Source: Streptomyces hiroshimensis (GTDB lineage: Bacteria > Actinomycetota > Actinomycetes > Streptomycetales > Streptomycetaceae). From it: 64,000 nucleotides of DNA. Under the pieces are notes generated by a model. It searched no databases and was not told the origin of the DNA. It saw nothing but the letters and a program-made list of their open reading frames with translations. A program made the position numbers and the translations under genes. This document shows positions 47,186 through 55,806 of this stretch, piece after piece; within the stretch, counting starts at the first letter, position 1; each line of letters begins with the position of its first letter. The stretch covers positions 191,864 to 255,863 of the forward strand of contig NZ_BMUT01000007.1 of the NCBI RefSeq assembly GCF_014650335.1. The letters run 5' to 3'.

Positions 47186-49056
47186 CCCTCGGCGAGCACG
47201 ATCACGTGGTCGTCTTCGCCGAGGGCGAGGGCGGCGGCCTTGGGCGGGTTGAGGAAGACCCCGTAGAAGGGCGGCCGGTCGCCGAGCGCGCGGAGCCGGT
47301 AGCCGATGGCGGTCTCCCCGCACTGCCGGGCCGCCTCGATGACCGTCGCGAAGTTCGCCTGCGCGCCCGGGCGCAGGTAGCGGGGCGCGGGCTTGAGGTA
47401 GATCTCGGAGCCGGCGGGGTCGAAGAGGTCGGCCAGCACCTCGTGGAGGCCGGGGTTCTCGGCCAGCTGGGTCAGCAGCAGGCAGACGAGCTTGGTGCTG
47501 ACGATGAAGTCGTCGGCCTTGGTGACCTGGGCCACCTCGCGGTTGCTGTCGTCGTTCATCTCCGTGACGATCGAGTACGGGTCGCCCAGGCGGACCTCGA
47601 TGTCGCGCAGGTGGAGCAGGGTGACCAGGGTGCGGTCGTCGGCGAGGTCGGGCGGGACGCTCTCGTCGGAGAGGACGACGACGTGCTGGTAGCCGCCCGG
47701 GCCGAGGGACTCCAGCGACCGCCTGCTGGTGGGCTCGCAGGGGCGGTGGCGGACGGTGAGGTTCTCCCGCGGGACGCTCAGGGCTTCCACGGGCCACCGG
47801 GGGGCGGCGATGTCGAGGACGGAGCCGGGCCGCACGAGCTGGTCCAGCAGGCTGACGATCTTCGGTGCGCGGGAGTTCCAGCCGATGAGCAGGGTCCGGT
47901 CGGGGGCGGGCGCAGGGCCCGGGAGGCAGGAGATGGCCGTGCGGACGACGGGGGCGCAGGTGTCGGCGAGGCGGATGAGCAGGTCGTCCTCGGCGACGAC
48001 GGCCATGCTGTCCCCGTCCCGGATCACGGTGTCCATCGGGGGGTTGACCAGCACCTCGCCGTCGGGCCTGCGCAGGCCGATGGGGATGCCGAGCTCGTAG
48101 GCGTGCAGCGCCTCCCCGTAGGTGGTGCCGGTCAGCGCCGGTTCGGGCCGCAGGTAGATCTCGTTGCCGACGAAGCTGAGCAGCTCGTCGCAGACCGCGG
48201 AGAGCCCCGCCTGCCGGTGGGACTGGACGACGAGCCGGACGGCGAAGTCCTCGGCGTCGACGACCAGGCCGGTGTCCCCCGCCGCGAGGCGCGCCACCGA
48301 GAGGTTGTCCGAGTCCTGCACGGCCGCGACGACGTGGGGCCGGCGGCCGCGCCAGGTCCGGTTGTTCAGCAACAGCAGCACCTTGATGACGCTGGTGTCG
48401 CGGTCGTCCCCGACGGGTGGCAGCACCATGACCGACCGGGCGGTGTCGGGGCTCACGAGTTCGAGGTCGGCCCGTTTGAGGGGGTTGCCGGAGCGGCAGA
48501 TGACGTGCGTGCGGCCGGTGTCGGGGACGCGGGTGCGGATCTGCTCCTCCATGGCGACCTTGTCGCGGTCGGCGAGGATCACCACGCACGAGCGGCGCTT
48601 GCTCTGATTGGCCTCGACCAGCTCGGCGACCACCGTGAAGACCTGCTCCGACCAGCCCAGGATGATCGTGTGCCCGCGCTCGACGAGCCGCGAGCGGCCC
48701 TTGCGCAGCTGCTGGAGCCGGATGTCCAGGCCGGTGGTCAGGACGCCGATGAGCGCGCTGACGATGAAGATGCCGCCGATGGTCACCAGCAGCATCAGGG
48801 CCAGGAACACCGGTCCCCCGGTGTCGCCGCCCATCGTGCCCGGGTCGAGGGTGCGCAGCATGCTCATCCAGGCCACTCCGGCCCAGCCGCCGTTGGCCTC
48901 GGTGTCCTCGTCGGTGCACAGCACCACCAGGACGGTGATCGAGGCGACCAGCAGCAGCGAGGCCAGGGCGAGCCAGCCGATGAGGGCGGGGGTCCCGCGG
49001 TCCATGGTGGCGTCGAACCAGTACCGCAGCCGTTCCCGCAGCGTCGCGCGCGTCAT
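47182..49056 (-). CDS. CASTOR/POLLUX-like ion channel with RCK/TrkA-N domains
   Basis: A 624-residue protein with two N-terminal membrane helices (about 24-46 and 83-106) flanking a short pore-like region (WMSMLRTLDPGTMGGDTGGP), then two Rossmann-type RCK/TrkA-N regulatory units (TIILGWSEQVFTVVAELVEA and LLIGWNSRAPKIVSLLDQLV). This layout is that of the CASTOR/POLLUX/DMI1 channel family, known in plants as nuclear-envelope ion channels and present in actinobacteria. The pore lacks the usual GYG filter. It overlaps the downstream CysD-like gene by four bases, so the two are coupled. The ion is unknown. Confidence 0.85.
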   Translation of the reverse strand: MTRATLRERLRYWFDATMDRGTPALIGWLALASLLLVASITVLVVLCTDEDTEANGGWAGVAWMSMLRTLDPGTMGGDTGGPVFLALMLLVTIGGIFIVSALIGVLTTGLDIRLQQLRKGRSRLVERGHTIILGWSEQVFTVVAELVEANQSKRRSCVVILADRDKVAMEEQIRTRVPDTGRTHVICRSGNPLKRADLELVSPDTARSVMVLPPVGDDRDTSVIKVLLLLNNRTWRGRRPHVVAAVQDSDNLSVARLAAGDTGLVVDAEDFAVRLVVQSHRQAGLSAVCDELLSFVGNEIYLRPEPALTGTTYGEALHAYELGIPIGLRRPDGEVLVNPPMDTVIRDGDSMAVVAEDDLLIRLADTCAPVVRTAISCLPGPAPAPDRTLLIGWNSRAPKIVSLLDQLVRPGSVLDIAAPRWPVEALSVPRENLTVRHRPCEPTSRRSLESLGPGGYQHVVVLSDESVPPDLADDRTLVTLLHLRDIEVRLGDPYSIVTEMNDDSNREVAQVTKADDFIVSTKLVCLLLTQLAENPGLHEVLADLFDPAGSEIYLKPAPRYLRPGAQANFATVIEAARQCGETAIGYRLRALGDRPPFYGVFLNPPKAAALALGEDDHVIVLAEG

Positions 49057-49123
49057 GTCCGCTCCCCCTCCGCTCCGGGTGGATCATCCCAGGCGGAGCA
49101 CGCCCCGGTGGCAGAATGGGCGG

Positions 49124-49930
49124 GTGGACCTCCTTCCCCATTTCCACCGTGAGGTACGGGCGTTCGAGGCCGTGGCCCGCAGGGTGTCGGAGGCCGGCGG
49201 GGCGCCGCCGGTCCCTTCCTGCCCCGGCTGGTCGGTGTCCGACCTGGTCGTGCACCTGGGCAGTGTGCACCGGGGCGTCACGCACATCGTCAGGGACCGT
49301 CTCCCGGGCCCGCCGGACGCCTCCGGCCCGGCCTTCGCGGCCGGCCTCCCCGAGGACACCGCCGACTGGCCGCGGCCGGAGCACGCGCCCAACCGCGGGC
49401 CGCTGCCGCAGAGCCTGGCCGACTGGTTCGCACAAGGGGCGTCCGCGCTGGAGGAGCTGTTCCGCACCCGCGCTCCGGAGGAACCCGCGTGGACGTGGTC
49501 GCGGGAGCAGACCACCGGCTTCTGGCTGCGGGTGCAGACCATCGAGGCGGCCGTGCACCGCTGGGACGCGGAGAACGCCCTGGGGACGGCCCGGCCGGTC
49601 GACGCCGCGCTCGCGGCGGACGCCGTGGACCACTCGTTCGAGGTGATGGTGCCGTGGAGCCGTGCCCGTAGCGCCGCCCCGCCCGGCTCCGGGGAGCGGT
49701 ACCGCTTCCGGCGGACGGACGGCGCCGGGGTGTGGACGGTGGGCTTCGACGGGGACGACGTCCGCGTCGGCGACGGGACAGGTGGCCACGCGGCCTGTGA
49801 CGTCGAGGTGTCCGGCACGGCTTCGGACCTGATGCTGTTCCTCTGGGGGCGGGTTCCCGCCGGCCGGCTCACGGTACAGGGGGACCGAAAGCTCCTGGAG
49901 CGCTACGCCGTTCTGGTCCCCCCGGTCTGA
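49124..49930 (+). CDS. Maleylpyruvate-isomerase-family (mycothiol-dependent/DinB-like) protein
   Basis: A 268-residue protein with an N-terminal DinB/MDMPI helical bundle: CPGWSVSDLVVHLGSVHRGV and TIEAAVHRWDAENALG hold the metal-binding His residues, followed by the C-terminal SCP2-like half ending in VSGTASDLMLFLWGRVPAG. Members are mycothiol-dependent enzymes or uncharacterised detoxification proteins. GTG start. It is divergent from the channel gene with 67 bp between starts. Confidence 0.87.
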   Translation: MDLLPHFHREVRAFEAVARRVSEAGGAPPVPSCPGWSVSDLVVHLGSVHRGVTHIVRDRLPGPPDASGPAFAAGLPEDTADWPRPEHAPNRGPLPQSLADWFAQGASALEELFRTRAPEEPAWTWSREQTTGFWLRVQTIEAAVHRWDAENALGTARPVDAALAADAVDHSFEVMVPWSRARSAAPPGSGERYRFRRTDGAGVWTVGFDGDDVRVGDGTGGHAACDVEVSGTASDLMLFLWGRVPAGRLTVQGDRKLLERYAVLVPPV

Positions 49931-49937
49931 AAACCGC

Positions 49938-49984
49938 GGGCGGGCCCCGTATTCCTTGACCCCGCCCGGTGGGGCTGGTAGACC
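49938..49984 (+). promoter_or_regulatory. Hairpin overlapping a promoter candidate
   Basis: GGGCGGG (49938-49944) pairs with CCCGCCC (49961-49967) just after the stop at 49930, a possible terminator. Within and after it, TTGACC (49956-49961), a 17-base spacer and TAGACC (49979-49984) resemble a promoter for the gene at 50026. Both assignments are tentative. Confidence 0.35.
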
Positions 49985-50025
49985 CCAGGCACCTGAATGC
50001 ACGCCGGGGCTGCGGGAGTTGAGTG

Positions 50026-51006
50026 ATGGAGATCATCGACGATTTCGGTCTTCCGGTCGCCGTGATCGGTGCCGGTGAGCTCGCCTCCGCCCCGTGGGCC
50101 CGGGCCGCCCCGGAGTCCGTGGCCGTCGTCCGGATGACCGACCCGCCGCCGGAGCTCCACGGTGAGCTGGCCCGCCGCGGCTTCGTGCGCAAACCGTCGA
50201 CGGTGACGTGGCGGGCCGCTCTCGGCGGCGGTGAGGAGGAATTCCTGCGGCGGATGCCCCGGAAGTCCCGGCAGCGCATCCACCAGGCGCGCCGGACGAT
50301 CGCGCGGGAGGACCTGCGGGAGGTGGTCGAGGACCGCATCTCGCCCGAGGGCCTGGACCTCTTCCTCGACCTCTACGAGGAACGGGTGGCCGGGATGCCC
50401 TACGGCGTGGCCTTCGCGCGCAGGCACCGGGAGACCATCCTGTACGGCCCGGAGAAGTACTTCGCCGTGTTCCTGTACCGGGGGGAGGCGCTGGAGGGCG
50501 GCACGCTCGCGCTGGAGTGCCCGGACGAGAGCGCGGTCAGGCTGCGCTGGTCCGCCGTCACCGAGGCCGCGCGGCAGGCGTGTCTGCCGCGCGCGCTGTA
50601 CTGCGCGACGATGCGGGTGGCCCGCGAGAAGGGCTACGCGTGGGCCACCCTCGGCGACGACCCCAATCTCTACGGCCACATCCCCCGGCCGGGGCTGTTC
50701 ACCTTCAAGGCGAGCATGGCGTTCGAGGCGGTTCCGTCGCAGGACTTCGCCGATCCGGGGGGCTTCGACGAGGCCGATCTGGTGCTGTCACTGGACGCGC
50801 TGACGCAGCCGGTCCTGATGCTCGGCTACGCGGACGGCGTGGACGGCGGGAACGGCCGCGCGCCGGGCCGCGAGGACGGCCGGGCGGGGCGCGGGCTGCG
50901 GGCCTTCCTGGTGAGCGGCTCTCCGGTGGACGCCGAGCCGTACAGCGCTCCGTTCCTGTCCGGCCCGGCCGTCGTGCAGCAGCTGCCGGGCGGGCTCAGG
51001 AAGTGA
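50026..51006 (+). CDS. GNAT/FemAB-like acyltransferase-fold protein
   Basis: A 326-residue protein whose middle (about 70-225) has features of a GNAT-fold acyl transferase: KSRQRIHQARRTIAREDLRE, LYEERVAGMPYG, YFAVFLYRGEALEGGTLALE and RALYCATMRVAREKGYAWAT. This resembles the FemAB-like/GNAT proteins that transfer acyl or aminoacyl groups. The C-terminus is not conserved in a way I recognise. Its last 11 bases overlap the end of the convergent NO synthase gene. ATG preferred over the GTG one codon upstream. Confidence 0.65.
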   Translation: MEIIDDFGLPVAVIGAGELASAPWARAAPESVAVVRMTDPPPELHGELARRGFVRKPSTVTWRAALGGGEEEFLRRMPRKSRQRIHQARRTIAREDLREVVEDRISPEGLDLFLDLYEERVAGMPYGVAFARRHRETILYGPEKYFAVFLYRGEALEGGTLALECPDESAVRLRWSAVTEAARQACLPRALYCATMRVAREKGYAWATLGDDPNLYGHIPRPGLFTFKASMAFEAVPSQDFADPGGFDEADLVLSLDALTQPVLMLGYADGVDGGNGRAPGREDGRAGRGLRAFLVSGSPVDAEPYSAPFLSGPAVVQQLPGGLRK

Positions 51007-52222
51007 TCCGGCCGGTGCCGCCGGCCTGTGTGGCGTCGCACCGCGCGGGGCCGGTGCCGGAGCAGCGCCGGTACGGCGGGGCGGGGATCCCCCGGGCGCG
51101 CAGCCGGGCGGTGTCGTCGAGGTGGAAGTCGGGCCGGGGCCGGCTCTCGTCGTAGTAGCGGTGGAAGACGGGGGTGAGCGCGCCGGACATGGGCGGGACG
51201 ATCCACGACCAGTCCGCCGGGCAGCTGCGGCCGGCGAGTTCCTCCCGGGCCAGGTGGCGCAGGAAGCGGGCGGATTCGGTGTGGTGGTCGGCGACGGTCA
51301 CCCCGGCGGTGTCGAAGGAGTGCAGGACCGCGCGGTTGACCTCGACGAGCGCCTGGTCGCGCCAGAGGGTGCGGGTGCTGGAGGTGTCCAGGCCGAGCCT
51401 GCGGCCGACCTCCGGCAGGATGTCGTACCGGTCGGCGTCGCAGAGGTTGCGGACGCCGATCTCGGTGCCCATGTACCAGCCGTTGAAGGGCGCCGCGGAG
51501 TAGGAGAGCCCGCCGATGCGCAGCCGCATGTGGGAGATGGCGGGGACGGCGTGCCAGCGCAGGCCGAGCTCCGCGAACCAGGGCAGGCCGGGGTGGCTGA
51601 GAGGGACTTCGAGCACGTCGTCCGGGGGGATTTCGAACATCTGCAGGGCGTTTCCCCGGGTCTGGACGATCAGCGGCAGCACGTCGAAGCGGCCGCCCGC
51701 GCCCTCCCAGCCCAGCCGGGTCGCGAGCTCCGTCAGCCCGAACCCGTTGGGGTCGCCGGTGTAGCCGCCCTCGAAGCGCAGGTAGCCGGCGTAGCGGACG
51801 AGCTGCTCGTTCCATATGAGGACGGGCGGGCCCTCGGCGTCGTCCTGCGGGAAGACGGTGATGACGGGCCTGATCCGCCCGGCGTTGGTGGCCGTGCGTA
51901 AGTGGGCGAGGCACTCGGCGGCGACGTCCGCCGCGTTCGTGACGTGTCTGCGGTCGCGGACGCGCAGGCTCTGCCAGTAGAGCCTGCCGATGCAGCGGGC
52001 GGAGTTGCGCCAGGCGGCCTTGGCGCCGAAGACGAGCTCCTCGGCGGTGTGGCGGTAGGTGCCGGTCTCGGCTATCTGCCGGCGTATCGCGATCAGCCGG
52101 GTGTGGAGGGCGGCGTCGTCCAGCCCGGACTCGTCGTGGAACTGCCGGACGAAACGTTCTGCTTCACCCTGGTCCACCACGGCCGCCCGCGGGTGCCGCC
52201 CGTTTCGCTGATCGGTCGTCAT
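50996..52222 (-). CDS. nos: Bacterial nitric oxide synthase oxygenase
   Basis: A 408-residue bacterial NO synthase: only the oxygenase domain, as in other bacteria (about 360-400 residues). AWRNSARCIGR holds the heme-ligating Cys (C77). The substrate-site segments RFDVLPLIVQ, MGTEIGVRNLCDADRYDILP, and SWIVPPMSGALTPVFHRYY, with the arginine-binding and pterin-binding residues, are present. It oxidises L-arginine to NO and citrulline using reductases from elsewhere. ATG with GGTGGGGG upstream. No nitrating P450 or thaxtomin-type NRPS is adjacent. It is divergent from the DNA-repair gene and overlaps the convergent GNAT gene by 11 bp. Confidence 0.95.
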   Translation of the reverse strand: MTTDQRNGRHPRAAVVDQGEAERFVRQFHDESGLDDAALHTRLIAIRRQIAETGTYRHTAEELVFGAKAAWRNSARCIGRLYWQSLRVRDRRHVTNAADVAAECLAHLRTATNAGRIRPVITVFPQDDAEGPPVLIWNEQLVRYAGYLRFEGGYTGDPNGFGLTELATRLGWEGAGGRFDVLPLIVQTRGNALQMFEIPPDDVLEVPLSHPGLPWFAELGLRWHAVPAISHMRLRIGGLSYSAAPFNGWYMGTEIGVRNLCDADRYDILPEVGRRLGLDTSSTRTLWRDQALVEVNRAVLHSFDTAGVTVADHHTESARFLRHLAREELAGRSCPADWSWIVPPMSGALTPVFHRYYDESRPRPDFHLDDTARLRARGIPAPPYRRCSGTGPARCDATQAGGTGRITS

Positions 52223-52418
52223 CGAGCCCCCACCTTGCGCCGGCCGCGGCCGGCTTCGGCCCGGACGGCCGGGAAAAGACCTTCGGAATGCGCGCCGGGA
52301 CATCGTATGCGGCGGCATGGCGGCGGCCAAGGAGTTCTGCGGGACGGCCGCCGGGCCGCCCCATCACCATGTCCGATGACCGCCAGACAGGGGGCCGCCT
52401 CCTGGGAACAATGACCAC

Positions 52419-53927
52419 GTGCTCGACTTCGACAGCTACTACCGGGCCATGGCCAGCCGCGACGCGCGGTTCGACGGGTCCTTCTACGTCGCGGTGACCA
52501 CCACCGGCGTCTACTGCCGTCCGGTGTGCGGCTCGCGGACACCGAAGCCGGAGAACGTGCGCTTCTTCCGGATCGCCGCAGCGGCCGAGGCCGCGGGGTT
52601 CCGGGCGTGCCGCAGGTGCCGGCCCGAGGCGGCGCCCTCCTCCCCCGAGTGGAACGTGCGCGGCGACCTGGTGGCGCGGGCGCTGCGGCTCATCGCGGGC
52701 GGCGCCGTCGACGAGATCGGGGTGGCCGGGGTGGCCCGGCAGCTGGCGGTGAGCGAGCGCCATCTGCACCGGCAGCTGGTCGCGGAGGTCGGGGTCGGCC
52801 CCCTCGCCCTGGCGCTGAACCGCCGCACCCAGGTGGCCCGGCTGCTGATCGAGTCCAGTGCGCTGCTGCTGTCGGAGGTGGCCCTCGCCGCGGGCTACTC
52901 CAGCGTCCGGCAGTTCAACGACGGGATGCGCGCGGCCTTCGGCTGCTCGCCGACGGAGCTGCGCAGGGCCTGCGGGGCCCGGGCGGACCAGCGGGCCGGG
53001 GACCGGTCCCCCGGCCGGTCCGGTCCGCTGGTGCTGCGCCTGCGCTACCGGCCGCCCTTCGACGGCGCGGGCATGGTGGCGTGGCTGCGCGAGCGGGCCG
53101 TGCCCGGCGTCGAGGAGACCGACGGCAACCGCTACCGCCGCACGCTGCGCCTGCCGCGGGGCAGCGGGACCGCCGAACTCGACCTCACCGTCGCGGCGTC
53201 CGCGCGCGGACGGACCGGGCAGCAGCACGTGACGCTGCGGCTCACCCTCGCCGACCTGCGCGACGTGACGGCCGCCGTCCGGCGCTGCCGCGACCTGCTC
53301 GACCTCGACGCCGACCCCGCGGCGATCGGGGACGCCCTGCGCCCCGACCCGTGGCTCGGGCCGCTGGTGCGGGCCGCGCCGGGCTTGCGGATGCCCGGGT
53401 GCACGCACGGCTTCGAGCCGGCCCTGCGGGTGGTCCTCGAACAGTTCGCCTCACTGACGGATGTGCGCGCGGTCTGCACGCGGATGGCCGCGCACTGCGG
53501 CGAGCCGGTCACGGCGGCCGGGGAAGGCCGTCCCTGCCGGCTCTTCCCCTCCGCCGGGGCACTGGCGGACTCCGATCCGGCGGCCTTCGGCCTCGCCGGG
53601 AGACCGGCGGCCGCCGTACGGGCCCTGGCCGGTGCGGTGGCCGCCGAGAAGCTGTCCCTCGAACGGGACGCCGACCGGGAGGAGACAGCGGCGCGGCTGC
53701 GCGAGCTGCCCGGTGTGAGCGAATGGGCCGTGCAGCGCATCGCGATGCACGCCCTGGGCGACCCCGACGCGTTCGCCCCGCAGGACCCGCAGGTCCGGGC
53801 CGCGGCGAAGGCGCTCGGCCTGGCCGGGGGCCGCGGAGCCGGCCGGCTGGCGGAACACGCCCGGGCCTGGCAGCCCTGGCGCTCGTACGCGGCACTGCAC
53901 CTGCGGGAGGCGGCGCCCCCTCGGTAA
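52419..53927 (+). CDS. alkA: Ada-AlkA fusion: DNA methylation sensor/3-methyladenine glycosylase
   Basis: A 502-residue fusion protein. The N-terminal Ada zinc domain has C33, C37, C64 and C67 (VYCRPVCGSRTP, FRACRRCRPE), where one Cys accepts methyl from phosphotriesters; an AraC helix-turn-helix follows (about 90-185); then an AlkA glycosylase with the helix-hairpin-helix LRELPGVSEWAVQRIAMHAL and the Asp of LGDPDAFAPQD. It repairs and senses alkylated DNA. The GQQVS segment of AlkA proteins reads EQFAS here. GTG start. It is followed by ogt and an MFS gene in a repair operon. Confidence 0.92.
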   Translation: MLDFDSYYRAMASRDARFDGSFYVAVTTTGVYCRPVCGSRTPKPENVRFFRIAAAAEAAGFRACRRCRPEAAPSSPEWNVRGDLVARALRLIAGGAVDEIGVAGVARQLAVSERHLHRQLVAEVGVGPLALALNRRTQVARLLIESSALLLSEVALAAGYSSVRQFNDGMRAAFGCSPTELRRACGARADQRAGDRSPGRSGPLVLRLRYRPPFDGAGMVAWLRERAVPGVEETDGNRYRRTLRLPRGSGTAELDLTVAASARGRTGQQHVTLRLTLADLRDVTAAVRRCRDLLDLDADPAAIGDALRPDPWLGPLVRAAPGLRMPGCTHGFEPALRVVLEQFASLTDVRAVCTRMAAHCGEPVTAAGEGRPCRLFPSAGALADSDPAAFGLAGRPAAAVRALAGAVAAEKLSLERDADREETAARLRELPGVSEWAVQRIAMHALGDPDAFAPQDPQVRAAAKALGLAGGRGAGRLAEHARAWQPWRSYAALHLREAAPPR

Positions 53928-54052
53928 CGCGCCCGATAAGGGGCGCGGGGCGGTGTTACATCTGCGGCTCCGCCGCGTGGGCGCGACCGGCCACCAACGG
54001 CCCGCAGCCGACCGACTGTCCACCGGGCGGAGCCCGGAGCCTGAGGAGAACG

Positions 54053-54568
54053 ATGACAGCGCAAGGCATGCGCAGCTCAACTCTGCCCACACCCCTCGGC
54101 CCCTTCAGCCTGCTGACCGTCGAGGACGGAATCCTCGCAGCGGGGTTCACGCCGGACCCGTCCGCTCTCCTGCCCGAGCTCCCCGCTCCGTGGCGCGGCC
54201 GCGAGCCGGTGCCGACGGAGGTCCCCGAGCCGTACGCGTCCGCGCTCGCCGCCTACTTCGCGGGCCGGGTCGAGGCGATCGACGCGCTGTCCGTCGTGCA
54301 GAGCGGCAGCGGATTCCGGATGGCGGCGTGGCGGGAGATGCGCCGGGTCCGGCCCGGTACGACGGTCAGCTACCAGGAGCTGGCAGCGTCCGCGGGGAGG
54401 CCGGGCGCGGCGCGGGCCGCGGGCGCCGCGTGTGCGGACAACCTGGTGCCGCTGATCGTCCCCTGCCACCGCATCCGCCGTTCGGACGGCACGCTCGGGG
54501 GCTACTACTACGGCCTCGCGGTCAAGCGGTGGCTGCTCGATCACGAGAAGGGTGCGGGCAGCCGGTGA
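54053..54568 (+). CDS. ogt: Methylated-DNA--protein-cysteine methyltransferase
   Basis: A 171-residue suicide repair protein removing alkyl groups from O6-alkylguanine. The active-site motif VPCHR carries the acceptor C138, followed by RSDGTLGGY; the helix-turn-helix with VSYQELAASAGRP precedes it. ATG with GAGGAG upstream. Stop overlaps the next GTG (GTGA). Together with the upstream Ada-AlkA protein it forms an alkylation-repair unit. Confidence 0.95.
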   Translation: MTAQGMRSSTLPTPLGPFSLLTVEDGILAAGFTPDPSALLPELPAPWRGREPVPTEVPEPYASALAAYFAGRVEAIDALSVVQSGSGFRMAAWREMRRVRPGTTVSYQELAASAGRPGAARAAGAACADNLVPLIVPCHRIRRSDGTLGGYYYGLAVKRWLLDHEKGAGSR

Positions 54569-55806
54569 ACGCGTACTGGCGGGTGCTGAGGTCGGGGGAC
54601 TTCGGGCGGCTGTGGCTGGGCGCGTCCGTGTCGCTGCTCGGTGACGGGATGACGTTCCTGGCCCTGGCGTGGCTGGTGCTCGACGAGGGCGGCACCGGCC
54701 GGCTGGGGCTGCTGGGGGTCTGCTTCACGGCCCCGGTCGTCGTGGGCGGCCTGCTCGTGGGGCCGCTGCTCGACCGGTTCGACAAGCGGACGCTGCTGAT
54801 CGCGGACAGTGTGTTCCGGGCCGCGTGCGTGGCGTCGGTCCCCCTCGCGGCGGCCGTCGGCGGGGTGCCGGTGTGGCTGCCGTTCCTGGTGGCGGTGGTC
54901 TACGGCCTGCTCAAGATGGTGCCGCTCGCCGGGTTCCCCGCCGCGATCCCGCAGCTGGTCGGGGACCGCGACCTCGACACCGCGAACGCCCTCGAATCGC
55001 TGAGTTTCAGCGTGGCGACCGTCGTCGGCCCGGCCGTGGCCGGCGTGCTGGTCGGGGCGGTCGGCGCTCCCCAGGTGCTGCTCGTCGACGCGGCGTCCTA
55101 CCTGGTCTTCGCGGCCCTGGTGGCGACCGTGCGCCGGCCCCTGTCGCCTCCTCCGCGGGCGGGGCGGCAGGCGCCGAAGGCGTCGCTGAAGGCGGTCGCG
55201 CGCGACCGGGTGATCGTCTCCACGACGGTCGCCTTCATGCTCTTCAACATCGCCGACGGGATGCTGATCCTGGTCGTCGGGCCGTGGCTGGCGAAGAACG
55301 AACTGCACGGCGGGGCGTCGGTCCTGGGTGCGCTGACCGCGGCCGCGGCGGCCGGGGAGTTCCTGGGCGCGGCGGTGGCCGGCGGGGGCCGCCTCGGGCC
55401 CGCCTCGGTGCGCCTGATCGGGCTGTTCCAGACGGGGGCCGCGCTCGCCTTCCTCGCCGTGCTGGGCTCGCCCCTGGAAGCGGTGGTCGGGGCGGGCTTC
55501 TTCGCGGTGGGCCTGCTGAGCGCGCCCATGACCGTATGGGCGCAGTCGCTGCGGATGCGGCGCATCGCGCCGGAGCTGCACGGGCGGGCCTTCGCCGGGC
55601 TGCGCACGCTGATGACGGGAACGGCGCCGCTCGGGGCGGTGATCGCCGCCCCGCTGCTGGCGGGCGGCAGCCTCGCCGCCGCGGCCGTGACGATGGCCTG
55701 CTGTGCCGGGCTGCCGGGCCTCTACCTGCTGCTGTCCTCCGGGGGCACCGGCTCCGCGCCCGCCGCCGCCCCCGAGGCGGTTCCGGAGCGGGCCGACACC
55801 GGCTGA
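54565..55806 (+). CDS. MFS transporter (enterobactin-exporter-like MFS_3 type)
   Basis: A 413-residue MFS protein with about 12 helices in the EntS/MFS_3-like pattern: FGRLWLGASVSLLGDGMTFL, GPLLDRFDKRTLLIADSVFR, and VGDRDLDTANALESLSFSVA. The overlap with ogt (GTGA) shows it is co-translated with the repair genes. Its last 85 bases overlap the convergent decarboxylase gene on the other strand. Cargo unknown. Confidence 0.87.
   Translation: MNAYWRVLRSGDFGRLWLGASVSLLGDGMTFLALAWLVLDEGGTGRLGLLGVCFTAPVVVGGLLVGPLLDRFDKRTLLIADSVFRAACVASVPLAAAVGGVPVWLPFLVAVVYGLLKMVPLAGFPAAIPQLVGDRDLDTANALESLSFSVATVVGPAVAGVLVGAVGAPQVLLVDAASYLVFAALVATVRRPLSPPPRAGRQAPKASLKAVARDRVIVSTTVAFMLFNIADGMLILVVGPWLAKNELHGGASVLGALTAAAAAGEFLGAAVAGGGRLGPASVRLIGLFQTGAALAFLAVLGSPLEAVVGAGFFAVGLLSAPMTVWAQSLRMRRIAPELHGRAFAGLRTLMTGTAPLGAVIAAPLLAGGSLAAAAVTMACCAGLPGLYLLLSSGGTGSAPAAAPEAVPERADTG

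Noticed and set aside
49124..52222. NO synthase as part of a thaxtomin-like nitration cluster
   Set aside because: No nitrating P450 (TxtE-like) or NRPS gene is adjacent; neighbours are a DinB-like protein, a GNAT-like protein and DNA repair genes.
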